DNA from: Streptomyces sp. ML-6
GTDB taxonomy: Bacteria > Actinomycetota > Actinomycetes > Streptomycetales > Streptomycetaceae
Direction: 5' to 3'
Length of the DNA: 64,000 nucleotides
Assembly (NCBI RefSeq): GCF_030116705.1
Contig: NZ_JAOTIK010000001.1
Coordinates: forward strand, 1,376,001 to 1,440,000
This document shows positions 25,572 through 33,821 of this stretch, in pieces. The notes under the pieces were generated by a model, which had not been told where the DNA came from, made no database searches, and saw only the letters and a list, made by a program, of their open reading frames with translations. Position 1 is the stretch's first letter, and each line of letters starts with the position of its first letter. The translations under genes and the position numbers were made by a program.

Positions 25572-26269
25572 TTCGCGGCCCGCTTCTCCTCGACGAGGGT
25601 GACGACACACTCGATGACCTGCTGGAGGGTCAGCTCGGTGGTGTCCACCTCGACCGCGTCGTCCGCCTTGGCGAGCGGGGAGGTCTTGCGGCCGGAGTCG
25701 GCCGCGTCCCGCTTGATCAGCGCCTCCTTGGTGGCGGCGAGGTCGGAGCCCTTGATCTCCCCGCTGCGCCGGGCGGCGCGCGCCTCCGGGGAGGCGGTGA
25801 GGAAGATCTTCAGGTCGGCGTCGGGCAGCACGGTGGTGCCGATGTCCCGACCCTCGACCACTATGCCCCGGTCGGCCGCGGCGGCGATGGCGCGCTGGAG
25901 CTCGGTGATCCTGGTGCGCACCTCGGGGACCGCGCTGACGGCGCTGACCCTGGAGGTGACCTCCTGGGTGCGGATCGGGCCCGAGGCGTCCTCGCCGTCG
26001 ACGGTGATCGTCGGGGCGGCCGGGTCGGTGCCGGAGACGATGACCGGCTTGGCGGCGGCGGTCGCCACCTCCTTCGCGTCCTGCACGTCGATGCCGTTGT
26101 TCAGCATCCACCAGGTGATCGCCCGGTACTGGGCACCGGTGTCCAGGTAGCTCAGGCCGAGCTGGGCCGCGACGGCCTTGGACGTGCTCGACTTGCCGGT
26201 GCCGGAGGGCCCGTCGATGGCGACGATCACTGCGGCCGGGGCCGTACGGGTTTCCACGGTGGTGGACAC
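25568..26269 (-). CDS. cmk: cytidylate kinase
   Basis: A protein of about 233 residues. The P-loop IDGPSGTGKSSTSKAVA lies near the N-terminus, followed by LSYLDTGAQYRAITWWML, the CMP-binding region ITELQRAIA and VVEGRDIGTTVLPDADLKIF, and the C-terminal DTTELTLQQVIECV. It phosphorylates CMP and dCMP. GTG 26269 has AGGAAG almost adjacent; GTG 26257 would have better spacing, so the start is uncertain by four codons. The 131-base gap to tyrA shows no feature. Confidence 0.95.
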   Translation of the reverse strand: MSTTVETRTAPAAVIVAIDGPSGTGKSSTSKAVAAQLGLSYLDTGAQYRAITWWMLNNGIDVQDAKEVATAAAKPVIVSGTDPAAPTITVDGEDASGPIRTQEVTSRVSAVSAVPEVRTRITELQRAIAAAADRGIVVEGRDIGTTVLPDADLKIFLTASPEARAARRSGEIKGSDLAATKEALIKRDAADSGRKTSPLAKADDAVEVDTTELTLQQVIECVVTLVEEKRAAK

Positions 26270-26400
26270 CTTCCTGGTACACGGGTGCGGGCGGGAGGAG
26301 GGGGGCGCGCGTGAATCCGCCCCGCACAAGGTTACCGAGTGTCGGGGCGGGGCCCCGCACCCCTGTGGACAACGCCCTCCCGCCCCCGTCCGTCCCGGGC

Positions 26401-27486
26401 CTACTGCCGTATCGACCAGCCCCGCTCACGCAGCGCCGCGCTCAGCCCGGGGGCCGCGCTCGGCTCGACCATCAGCTGGACCAGACCCGCCTGCTGTCCG
26501 GTGGCGTGCTCGATGCGGACGTCCTCGACGTTGACCCCGATCCGTTCCGCGTCGGCGAAGATCCTGGCCAGCTCGCCCGGCCGGTCGCTGATGAGCACGG
26601 ACACGATCTCGTACGCGGCGGGTGCGGTGCCGTGCTTGCCCGGCACCCTGACCTGGCCCGCGTTGCCGCGGCGCAGGACGTCCTCGATGCCCTCGGCGCC
26701 CTTCCGGCGCTCGTCGCCGTCACCGGACGCGAGGCCGCGCAGCGCCCGTACCGTCTCGTCCAGGTCGGCGGCGACCCCGGCCAGCACGTCGGCGACCGGG
26801 CCGGGGTTGGCGGAGAGGATCTCCACCCACATCCGGGGGTCGGAGGCGGCGATCCGAGTGACGTCCCTGATGCCCTGGCCGCAGAGGCGCACGGCGGACT
26901 CCTCGGCCTCCTCCAGCCGGGCGGCGACCATCGACGAGATCAGCTGCGGGGTGTGCGAGACCAGGGCGACGGCGCGGTCGTGGGCGTCGGCGTCCATCAC
27001 GACCGGTACGGCCCGGCAGAGGGCGACCAGCTCCAGGGCGAGGTTGAGGACCTCGGTGTCGGTGTCCCGGGTCGGGGTGAGGACCCAGGGACGGCCCTCG
27101 AACAGGTCCGCGGTGGCGGCGAGGGGGCCGGACCGCTCCTTGCCCGCCATGGGGTGCGTACCGATGTAGGGCGTGAGGTCGAGGCCGAGGGCCTCCAGCT
27201 CGCGGCGCGGTCCACCCTTGACGCTGGCGACGTCGAGGTAGCCGCGCGCGACGCCGTCCCGCATGGCGGCGGCCAGGACCGGGGCCACGTGGGCGGGCGG
27301 CACGGCGACGACCGCCAGGTCGACGCGGCCCTCGGGGGCCTCGTCCGTACCCGCGCCGAGCGCGGCCGCGGTGCGGGCCGATCCGGGGTCGTGGTCGGTC
27401 AGGTGGACCTGGATCCCGCGCCCGGCGAGGGCGAGCGCTGCGGAGGTGCCGACCAGGCCCGTTCCGATGACGAGGGCGGTTCTCAC
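26401..27486 (-). CDS. tyrA: prephenate dehydrogenase
   Basis: A 361-residue enzyme of tyrosine synthesis. The NAD(P)-binding N-terminus is VIGTGLVGTSAALALAGRG, followed by GTHPMAGKERSGP (about 125-137, the conserved HPMAG substrate-site region) and HTPQLISSMVAARL. A C-terminal ACT-like domain (about 285-361: YEIVSVLISDRPGELARIFA) could mediate feedback control. The GTG start overlaps the aroH stop (GTGA), coupling it to chorismate mutase, the preceding step. Confidence 0.96.
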   Translation of the reverse strand: MRTALVIGTGLVGTSAALALAGRGIQVHLTDHDPGSARTAAALGAGTDEAPEGRVDLAVVAVPPAHVAPVLAAAMRDGVARGYLDVASVKGGPRRELEALGLDLTPYIGTHPMAGKERSGPLAATADLFEGRPWVLTPTRDTDTEVLNLALELVALCRAVPVVMDADAHDRAVALVSHTPQLISSMVAARLEEAEESAVRLCGQGIRDVTRIAASDPRMWVEILSANPGPVADVLAGVAADLDETVRALRGLASGDGDERRKGAEGIEDVLRRGNAGQVRVPGKHGTAPAAYEIVSVLISDRPGELARIFADAERIGVNVEDVRIEHATGQQAGLVQLMVEPSAAPGLSAALRERGWSIRQ

Positions 27487-27845
27487 TGGGCGATGTCCTT
27501 GCGGAGTGCGGCGGTGGCGCCGAGGTACACGTGTGCGATCTCGGACTTGGAAAGGTACGTCTCCACGTGGGCCAGGACGCGCACCACCCGGGGCATGGCC
27601 CCCGTGATGTCCAGTTCCTGGGCGCAGATCAGCGGTACGTCGACGATACCCAGCCCGCGGGCGGCGGCGGCCGGGAAATCGCTGTGCAGGTCGGGGGTGG
27701 CGGTGAACCAGACGCTGATGAGGTCGTCCGCGACGAATCCGTTGCGTTCGAGGACGGCGGTGAGCAGGGCCCCGACCCGCTCCTCCATGTGCCCGGCCTC
27801 GTCCCGTTCCAGTTGGACGGCTCCGCGGACCGCTCGTACCGCCAC
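27483..27845 (-). CDS. aroH: chorismate mutase, AroH class
   Basis: A 120-residue monofunctional mutase of the Bacillus AroH type: AVRAVRGAVQLERDEAGHME at the start, ISVWFTATPDLHSDFPAAAA in the middle, and ICAQELDITGAMPRVVRVLA, which includes the active-site region. It converts chorismate to prephenate for TyrA downstream. GTG 27845 has GAGGAG six bases upstream. The 156-base gap 27846-28001 contains GC-rich partial inverted repeats around 27920-27995 but no gene. Confidence 0.95.
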   Translation of the reverse strand: MAVRAVRGAVQLERDEAGHMEERVGALLTAVLERNGFVADDLISVWFTATPDLHSDFPAAAARGLGIVDVPLICAQELDITGAMPRVVRVLAHVETYLSKSEIAHVYLGATAALRKDIAQ

Positions 27846-28001
27846 GTCGTGCTCCTCGGTTCCCTCGTGCGTGTCACGCCTGCTGTCCGCCCGCGCGACC
27901 CCTGCCCGGTCAGCCTAGAGGGGCGGCGGGGCCCTCGGCCCCGGGTGCTCTCCCAGTGAGACGGGCCGTGCGTCCTGCCGCCCCTCGCGGGCGGGGCCGG
28001 G

Positions 28002-28451
28002 TCAGAGTCGCTGCTCGCGGACCAGGTCCTCGATGGAGCGGCCTTCCGGCACCTCCCCCGACGGAGTCAATTTGTCGACGGCCGTCGGCAGCGACCGGGC
28101 GATCTCGTCGGCCGCCTCCTCCGTGGACACCCCGGCCTCCCGGGCGACCTGCCGCAGGGTCTCGTCCGGCAGCGCCTCGGCGATCTGGGCGCCGCTGACC
28201 GGCTGGTTCGCGCCGGTGCCGACCCAGGACTGGGCCTGGTCGACCAGGCCGGACCGGGTGAGCATGCCGATCAGCCCTTCGAGCACGCTGCCGCCGCCCT
28301 GGCCGCCCTGGCCCCCTTGGCCGCCCTGGCCGCCGGCGAGCGCGCCCAGCAGGGCGCCCAGGACGTTCCCCGCGCCGCCGGAGCCGCCGCCCTGTCCGCT
28401 GCCGCCGCCCAACAGTCCGCCCAGCAGGCTGCCGAGGTCGTTTCCCGCCAT
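28002..28451 (-). CDS. YidB family (DUF937) protein
   Basis: A 149-residue protein starting MAGNDLGSLLGGLLGGGSGQ. Glycine-rich N-terminal low complexity (GGQGGQGGQGGQGGG at about 48-62) is followed by the YidB core: VLEGLIGMLTRSGLVDQAQS, VGTGANQPVSGAQIAEAL and VSTEEAADEIARSLPTAVDK. The molecular role of the family is unknown. ATG 28451 follows AAGGG. It is divergent from the nucleotidyltransferase gene; the 144-base gap holds a TCGACA-A-TGTCGA palindrome (28481-28493). Confidence 0.85.
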   Translation of the reverse strand: MAGNDLGSLLGGLLGGGSGQGGGSGGAGNVLGALLGALAGGQGGQGGQGGQGGGSVLEGLIGMLTRSGLVDQAQSWVGTGANQPVSGAQIAEALPDETLRQVAREAGVSTEEAADEIARSLPTAVDKLTPSGEVPEGRSIEDLVREQRL

Positions 28452-28595
28452 GGTTCCGCCCTTTCGGAGGGGATGATTTATCGACAATGTCGACCAGAAC
28501 CGGGGCTTCTGCCACTCGGGCGGCGCGGCTCCCGCGGCCGTGCGCACCGGGAAACTCCCGGCGCGGCGCGCCTCCTCCCCCGTACCCTCGCCCGC

Positions 28596-29306
28596 ATGAT
28601 CACCCCTGACCCCGAGGCCCTCGTACGCGACCACACGGTCTACTCCTGTGTGATGGGCTCACGCGCCTTCGGGCTCGCCACGGAGGGCAGCGACACCGAC
28701 CTGCGCGGGGTCTTCCTCGCGCCGACCCCGCTGTTCTGGCGGTTCGACAAGCCGCCGACGCATGTCGAGGGACCGGCGCCGGAACAGTTCTCCTGGGAGC
28801 TGGAGCGCTTCTGCGAACTGGCCCTGCGCGCCAACCCCAACGTGCTGGAGTGCCTGCACTCGCCGCTGGTGGAGCAGGTCGACGCCGTGGGCCGCGAGCT
28901 CCTCTCGCTGCGCGAGGCGTTCCTCTCCCGGCTGGTCCATCAAAGCTTCGTGCGCTACGCGGTGGGCCAGCGCAGGAAGCTGGAGGCGGACGTCCGGCAG
29001 CACGGGGCCCCGCGCTGGAAGCACGCCATGCACCTGCTGCGGCTGCTGGCGAGCGTCCGGGACCTGCTGCGCACGGGCGAGCTCACGGTCGAGGTGGGCC
29101 CGGCCCGGGAGGAGCTGCTGGCGGTGAAGCGGGGCGAGGTGCCCTGGGCGGAGGTGGAACGCCGCATGAACCGCCTGGCCGAGGAGAGCGACGGGGCGCT
29201 GCCGGGCTCGCCCCTGCCGCCCGGACCGGACCGGGCCCGGGTGGAGGACTTCCTGGTCCGTACCCGCCGGGCCTCCGCGTCCTGGCCCGGCGGGGGCCCG
29301 GCATGA
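28596..29306 (+). CDS. nucleotidyltransferase, pol beta superfamily (first copy)
   Basis: A 236-residue protein. The active-site block VMGSRAFGLATEGSDTDLRG (about 16-35) has the GSxxxG helix turn and the D-x-D metal ligands of pol beta-type nucleotidyltransferases, followed by an all-helical C-terminal half with LRANPNVLECLHSP and RWKHAMHLLRLLASVRDLL. The family (YcgL-like predicted nucleotidyltransferases) is not biochemically settled. TACCCT sits eight bases before the ATG and there is no ribosome site, so the mRNA may be leaderless. It converges with a diverged paralogue at 29376-30164, only 69 bases away. Confidence 0.8.
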   Translation: MITPDPEALVRDHTVYSCVMGSRAFGLATEGSDTDLRGVFLAPTPLFWRFDKPPTHVEGPAPEQFSWELERFCELALRANPNVLECLHSPLVEQVDAVGRELLSLREAFLSRLVHQSFVRYAVGQRRKLEADVRQHGAPRWKHAMHLLRLLASVRDLLRTGELTVEVGPAREELLAVKRGEVPWAEVERRMNRLAEESDGALPGSPLPPGPDRARVEDFLVRTRRASASWPGGGPA

Positions 29307-29375
29307 GGGCCGGCGGGAACACACGCGGGGGCCCGGCAGGGGGAACCGCCTCGTGGGGCCCGGCGGGTACTGCGA

Positions 29376-30164
29376 CTACGGCGTCCGCCCCGCCTGCCGG
29401 ACGCGCACCACGAGGTCGTGCAGTGCGTCGAACCCGTCGGCCGCTCCGGGGAGCCGTGACGCCGCCTGCGCCTCGTCGAGCACCGCGTGCAGCGCCTCGA
29501 CCTCCCGGGCCACCTCCGTGCCGTCCACGCCCTCCGCTCCCCCGTGCTCGGCCCCGGCCTTGGCCACGATCAGCTCGGGCAGCCGGGCCGGGGCCGCCAC
29601 CTCCCCGAGGAGCGTCGGCAGATGGGCCAGCACCTCGCCGCTGCGCATCAGGTGGATGCCGGTGAGCAGCGCCCGGAACGTGTACAGCAGCGGTTTCAGC
29701 TCGCCGGTCTTCTCGAAGAGCCGCCACTGGGTGGTGGCGAATCCCCGGTAGTGGTGGGCGTGGTGACGGGTGAGCACCTTGGGGGCCAGGGCCACCAGCT
29801 CCGCGTGCGGCTCGCTGGTGTGCACGACGAGCGGGGAGAGCAGCTGCTCCAGCACGTAGCCGTTGGGCTTCAGCATCAGCTGGACGAACTTCCGCAGGTC
29901 GTGGGTGACGAGATCCATCTCGACCCCACCCCGGTCCCACATCCGCGAGCGGGTCTCCTCGGGCCTGCGCAGCCCGAGGAGGTCCTCCGCGGGCAGGAGA
30001 TGGACCCCCCGGAGGTCCACGTCCGAGTCCCGGGACGGGAACCCGTAGAGATGCGCCCCGGAGACCGTGGCGAACAGCAGCGGGTGGTGTTCCCCGGCGA
30101 GGACCGGCCCGAAGTCCGTGACCGGCAGCCCGGCCTCCTGGAGGGGCATCGTTTCCGTACGCAT
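29376..30164 (-). CDS. nucleotidyltransferase, pol beta superfamily (second copy)
   Basis: A 262-residue paralogue of the facing gene. Its active site is VSGAHLYGFPSRDSDVDLRG (about 34-53), with D-x-D retained but GS replaced by SGA. Helical blocks match the first copy (LMLKPNGYVLEQLLSPLVVH, YRGFATTQWRLFEKTG, LYTFRALLTGIHLM). The start lies three bases after the ADP-ribosylglycohydrolase stop, so it is the last gene of the pnuC-nadR-nrtR operon. That placement suggests it modifies or uses an NAD-related or ADP-ribosylated substrate; this is inference from context. Confidence 0.8.
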   Translation of the reverse strand: MRTETMPLQEAGLPVTDFGPVLAGEHHPLLFATVSGAHLYGFPSRDSDVDLRGVHLLPAEDLLGLRRPEETRSRMWDRGGVEMDLVTHDLRKFVQLMLKPNGYVLEQLLSPLVVHTSEPHAELVALAPKVLTRHHAHHYRGFATTQWRLFEKTGELKPLLYTFRALLTGIHLMRSGEVLAHLPTLLGEVAAPARLPELIVAKAGAEHGGAEGVDGTEVAREVEALHAVLDEAQAASRLPGAADGFDALHDLVVRVRQAGRTP

Positions 30165-30167
30165 GGC

Positions 30168-31190
30168 TCAAGAATCCCAGAGCGCCCCCAGCGCCAGCAG
30201 GTCGCTCCGGTACTCGATCCGCTCCGACCACTCCTTGGGCCAGGCCCCCGCCCCCAGGTGCGCCCCGGCGAACGCCCCGGTCAGGCAGGCCAGGGAGTCC
30301 GAGTCGCCCCGGGTGCAGGCGGCGCGGCGGAGGGCGGTGACGGGGTCCTCGGGGAAGAGGAGGAAGCAGTGCAGGGCGGTGGCGAGGGCCTCCTCCGCGA
30401 TCCAGCCGTCGCCGGTCCGCTCGCAGGGGTCGGTCTCCGGGGAGGGGTCGCGCAGGGCGTCCTGGACCCGGGCCAGGACGGCGAGGCACTCCTCCCAGCC
30501 GCGCCGGATGTACAGCTCGGGCGAGGCGTCGCCCGCGTACCGCCAGAGGTCGCCGAGCCAGCGCGTGAGGTAGCGGCCGCTGTTCTCGTACGCGTAGCTG
30601 CGCAGCTGCCCAATCAGTCCCATCGGCTCCACCCCCTGGGCCAGCAGGTGCACCGCGCGGGCCGTCAGGTCGGACGCGGCGAGCGCGGTGGGGTGGCCGT
30701 GGGTGAGGGCGGCCTGCAACTGGGCGGCGCCGGAGCGCTGTTCGTCGCTCAGGCCGGGCGCGAGTCCGATCGGCGCGACCCGCATGTTGGCGCCGCAGCC
30801 CTTGGAACCGGTCCGGCTGGCCTCCTGCCAGGGCCGGTCGCTGTCGAGCAGGCGGCAGGCGGTCATGCAGGTGCGGCCGGGGGCGCGGTTGTTGTCGGGC
30901 GAGTGGTACCAGTCGACGAACTCCTCGCGCACCGGCCGGGCCAGCCGCAGCGGAGTGAGCAGCCCGCGGTCCATGGCGGTGCGCAGGCCCCGCCCCAGGG
31001 CCAGGGTCATCTGGGTGTCGTCGGTGACGATCGCGGGCTTCGGCAGCCCCATCCCGCGCCACGGACCGCACTTGGCGAGGATCGAGGGCACGTTGTTGAA
31101 CTCGGTCGGGAAGCCCAGGGCGTCGCCGAGCGCGAGCCCGGTCAGCGCGCCGGTGGCGGCCTGCTTGGTGATGGTCCTGGTCACGATCAC
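30168..31190 (-). CDS. ADP-ribosylglycohydrolase (DraG/ARH family)
   Basis: A 340-residue enzyme. The N-terminal block AATGALTGLALGDALGFPTE is diagnostic. Metal-binding acidic residues are in VTDDTQMTLALGRGL (about 55-60) and in the C-terminal RGDSDSLACLTGAFAGAHLG. It should remove ADP-ribose from a protein, nucleic acid or small molecule. GTG 31190 overlaps the nrtR stop (GTGA, 31187-31190) and has AGGA eight bases upstream. Its place between an ADP-ribose-sensing regulator and a nucleotidyltransferase makes a role in recycling ADP-ribose units plausible. Confidence 0.9.
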   Translation of the reverse strand: MIVTRTITKQAATGALTGLALGDALGFPTEFNNVPSILAKCGPWRGMGLPKPAIVTDDTQMTLALGRGLRTAMDRGLLTPLRLARPVREEFVDWYHSPDNNRAPGRTCMTACRLLDSDRPWQEASRTGSKGCGANMRVAPIGLAPGLSDEQRSGAAQLQAALTHGHPTALAASDLTARAVHLLAQGVEPMGLIGQLRSYAYENSGRYLTRWLGDLWRYAGDASPELYIRRGWEECLAVLARVQDALRDPSPETDPCERTGDGWIAEEALATALHCFLLFPEDPVTALRRAACTRGDSDSLACLTGAFAGAHLGAGAWPKEWSERIEYRSDLLALGALWDS

Positions 31191-31972
31191 GTGCTTCTTC
31201 CTTCCGGTCTCAGGAGTGGAGGGTGCAGGGCGGTGGCGGCACCCGCCCGGTAGAGCGCGGCCGGTTTTCCCCGTCCGCCGGTGCGGCGCGGCGGTCCCTC
31301 CACGGCCTGGACGAAGCCGGGCGTGGCGAGGACCTTGCGCCGGAAGTTGGGCCGGTCCAGCTCGACGCCCCAGACCGTCTCGTACACCTGCTGGAGTTCC
31401 CCCAGGGTGAATTCGGGCGGGCAGAAGGCGGTGGCGAGGCAGGTGTACTCCAGCTTGGCGCCGATCCTGTCGTGGGCGTCGGCGAGGATGCGGTCGTGGT
31501 CGAAGGCGAGCGGGCCCGGGGGCCGGGGCGGGGTTCCCGCCCGGCCGGGGGTGGCGGTCGCCCTCTCCGGCAGGCCCGCGTCCCACCACCGGGCGCCCGC
31601 CGCGTCGCCCCCGCCGCGCGGTTCGGGCAGGTCGGGCACGAGCGCGGCGTACGCGATGGAGACGACCCGCATCCGGGGGTCGCGGTCCGGGTCGCTGTAG
31701 GTGCGCAGCTGTTCCAGGTGGAGGGCGCCGACGGTGGCCTCCGTCAGTCCGGTTTCCTCGGCGAGTTCCCGGCGGGCGGCGTCCTCCGCGCACTCCCGGG
31801 GCAGCACGAAGCCGCCGGGCAGCGCCCAGTGGCCCTCGTAGGGCTCCTCGCCCCGTTCGACGAGCAGGACGTGCAGCCGGCCGGCGCGGACCGTGAAGAC
31901 GGCGAGGTCCACGGTGACCGCGAAGGGTTCGAAGGCGTGCGGGTCGTAGCCCGCGGGGACGCCGGTGCTCAT
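31187..31972 (-). CDS. nrtR: NrtR-type regulator (Nudix domain plus winged helix)
   Basis: A 261-residue protein. The N-terminal Nudix-like domain has VLLVERGEEPYEGHWALPGG and CAEDAARRELAEETG (a near-complete Nudix box). The C-terminal winged helix carries AHDRIGAKLEYTCLATAF, PPEFTLGELQQVYETVWG and LDRPNFRRKVLATPG, the signature of NrtR repressors of NAD metabolism. In characterised NrtRs ADP-ribose binding to the Nudix domain releases DNA. The Nudix box keeps its REL-EE core, so hydrolase activity cannot be excluded. ATG 31972 overlaps the nadR-like stop (ATGA). A candidate operator lies before pnuC. Confidence 0.9.
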   Translation of the reverse strand: MSTGVPAGYDPHAFEPFAVTVDLAVFTVRAGRLHVLLVERGEEPYEGHWALPGGFVLPRECAEDAARRELAEETGLTEATVGALHLEQLRTYSDPDRDPRMRVVSIAYAALVPDLPEPRGGGDAAGARWWDAGLPERATATPGRAGTPPRPPGPLAFDHDRILADAHDRIGAKLEYTCLATAFCPPEFTLGELQQVYETVWGVELDRPNFRRKVLATPGFVQAVEGPPRRTGGRGKPAALYRAGAATALHPPLLRPEGRST

Positions 31973-33048
31973 CGGTTCTCCGGCAGGGGGGCGGCGAAGT
32001 CCCAGCCGTCGGCGAGCAGCCGGTCGACGGCGGCGACCGCGGTCTCCAGGCGTTCCTCGTGGGGTCCGGTCAGTTCGACGAACCGTCTTCCGGTGCGGGT
32101 GAGTTCGGCCCGGAAGCGGTCGGTCATCCAGGGGCGCAGTTCCTCGCCGTCGCGCAGTCCGTCGTCCTCGAAGGCGACGCCCTCGTGGTCGGTGAGCAGC
32201 CACAGGTGGTGAGTGACGCGGTCGGCGACCTCCTCGACGAGCGGGTTGCGTCCGCCGATGTACCGCTCGTGCCAGACGGTGGTGGCGAAGGAGTCGGTGT
32301 CGCAGAGGAGCAGCGGCGACCCGATGCGCGCGACCTTCTCCTCCGCGGCGTTCTGGGCCTCGGCGATCAGCGGGAAGTCGTCCGTGCCGAAGACGACGTC
32401 CTCCCACTGGGCGTCGGGCCACCGGGAGCGCAGATCGGCCAGTTTCCGTTCGCTGAACTCCCGGCCGTACTCGGCGACGTAGCCGGTCCGGGCCCAGATA
32501 CCGCCGCGCCGGCGGTAGTGGTCGGCCAGGGCCAGGGCCATCGTGGTGGTGCCGGTGGATTCCGCGCCGAGGACGACGACCCGGCGGGCGAGCGCGGCCC
32601 GTACCGGCGGTTCCAGGAAGTCCCAGCAGCCGACCGGGTCCTTGCGGACGGCCGTTCCGGAGACGGGGAAGACGGTGCGCCCGGGGTCGACGCAGACGGA
32701 CTCGGCGCCGAACCTGCGGGCGAGTTCGTCCCCGTACGACTCCGAGGTGAAGACGGCGTCCACCGGCTCGGGCACGGCCGCGGTGAAGACGGCCATGTGC
32801 GCGTCCCAGATCGCCGGGTCGTGGAGGTCCATGCGGGTGTCGTCGACGGCGCCGACCACCCGCGCATCCGGGTGGACCTCCCGCATCCAGGCGACCCGGT
32901 CGGCGAGCGGCACGGACTCGACGGAGGCGGCGCAGACGAGGACGGTCAGCCGTTCGCAGCGGTCCTGCGCGGTGCGGACGAGGTGGTGGTGGCCGGCGTG
33001 CGGCGGATAGAACTTGCCGAGGACCAGCCCGTGCCCGAAGCGCTTCAC
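31969..33048 (-). CDS. nadR: NadR-like NMN adenylyltransferase / ribosylnicotinamide kinase
   Basis: A 359-residue two-domain protein. The N-terminal adenylyltransferase domain has LVLGKFYPPHAGHHHLVRTA (GxFxPxHxGH) and VSGTAVRKDP (about 155). The C-terminal P-loop domain has VVVLGAESTGTTTMALALAD (about 173-192). The usual Walker A lysine is missing there: the loop reads GAESTGTTT. This may be the actinobacterial norm, but kinase activity should not be assumed. It would convert imported nicotinamide riboside to NMN and NAD. GTG 33048 overlaps the pnuC stop (GTGA). Confidence 0.9.
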   Translation of the reverse strand: MKRFGHGLVLGKFYPPHAGHHHLVRTAQDRCERLTVLVCAASVESVPLADRVAWMREVHPDARVVGAVDDTRMDLHDPAIWDAHMAVFTAAVPEPVDAVFTSESYGDELARRFGAESVCVDPGRTVFPVSGTAVRKDPVGCWDFLEPPVRAALARRVVVLGAESTGTTTMALALADHYRRRGGIWARTGYVAEYGREFSERKLADLRSRWPDAQWEDVVFGTDDFPLIAEAQNAAEEKVARIGSPLLLCDTDSFATTVWHERYIGGRNPLVEEVADRVTHHLWLLTDHEGVAFEDDGLRDGEELRPWMTDRFRAELTRTGRRFVELTGPHEERLETAVAAVDRLLADGWDFAAPLPENR

Positions 33049-33698
33049 GCCGTCGCCCCCGCCGGCTCCCGCCGCTGCCCGACGAGATCGCGCCGCCAGT
33101 TGCGCAGCCCGATCAGGCAGAGCGTCATGAACCCGATGTACAGCAGCGAGGTCAGATAGAGCCCCTTGTGCGCGTACAGCGGGATGTACACCACGTCGGC
33201 GGCGATCCAGAGCCACCACGACTCGACGAGCTTGCGGCACTGCCCGTACGTCGCCGTCAGGGACAGCGCGGTCGTCAGGGCGTCCCAGAAGGGCACGGTC
33301 GAGTCGGTGGCGCGGTCGAGCAGGACGGTGAGGGCGAGGGCCCCCACCGCCCCGGCCACGAGCAGCCCGGTCCATTCGGTGCGCGTGGTCCGCCTCACCG
33401 GCAGGTCCGGTGTTCCTGGTCCACCCCCGTGGGTCCAGGTCCACCAGCCGTAGCAGGCGAGGACGATGAAGACGATCTGCAGGCCGGCGTCGGCGTACAG
33501 ACCGGCCTGGGTGAACAGCAGGATGAAGAAGAGGTTGTTGGCGATGCCGATCGGCCAGTTGGCGAGGTGCTGGCGGGCCACGAGCCAGACGCACAGCGCA
33601 CCGCTGCCGAAGCCGAGCACCTCGGTCCAGCTGACCGGGGTGTCCAGGACCGTCACCAGGGGTTGCTGCAGGGGATCGAGGAAATCCGCGAGACTCAC
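33045..33698 (-). CDS. pnuC: nicotinamide riboside transporter PnuC
   Basis: A 217-residue membrane protein with about seven hydrophobic helices, first near WTEVLGFGSGALCVWLVARQ. PnuC signatures: WPIGIANNLFFILLFTQAGL, YGWWTWTH and the C-terminal QCRKLVESWWLWIAADVVYI with PLYAHKGLYLTS. It takes up nicotinamide riboside. I place the start at GTG 33698 rather than 33719: AAGGAGG lies five bases upstream of the former, while the latter sits inside the operator palindrome. It is the first gene of the five-gene NAD operon. Confidence 0.94.
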   Translation of the reverse strand: MSLADFLDPLQQPLVTVLDTPVSWTEVLGFGSGALCVWLVARQHLANWPIGIANNLFFILLFTQAGLYADAGLQIVFIVLACYGWWTWTHGGGPGTPDLPVRRTTRTEWTGLLVAGAVGALALTVLLDRATDSTVPFWDALTTALSLTATYGQCRKLVESWWLWIAADVVYIPLYAHKGLYLTSLLYIGFMTLCLIGLRNWRRDLVGQRREPAGATA

Positions 33699-33711
33699 GC
33701 CCGCCTCCTTA

Positions 33712-33728
33712 ATAGTCACCCTGACTAT
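33712..33728. promoter_or_regulatory. candidate NrtR operator
   Basis: ATAGTCA (33712-33718) and TGACTAT (33722-33728) form a perfect 17-bp palindrome with a 3-base centre, just upstream of the pnuC ribosome site. TATAAAG follows on the + strand. Its position, symmetry and the nrtR gene in the same operon make it the likely autoregulatory site. Confidence 0.7.
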
Positions 33729-33752
33729 AAAGGGGGAACGGGCACGGCAAAA

Positions 33753-33806
33753 GGCCCGCGGCCGGTTCCCGTCCGGAACATCGACGACGGGAACCGGCCG
33801 CGGGCC
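33753..33806 (-). terminator. hairpin terminator after pseudouridine synthase gene
   Basis: Exact 21-base arms 33753-33773 and 33786-33806 with a 12-base loop. On the minus strand it is followed by CCTTTTGCC. It separates the rsuA-like gene from the NAD operon. Confidence 0.88.
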
Positions 33807-33821
33807 GCGGGACGGGGGCCG

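Noticed and set aside
28481-28493. TCGACAATGTCGA as a LexA box
   Set aside because: The actinobacterial SOS box is TCGAAC-N4-GTTCGA; this palindrome lacks the AAC/GTT arms and spacing.
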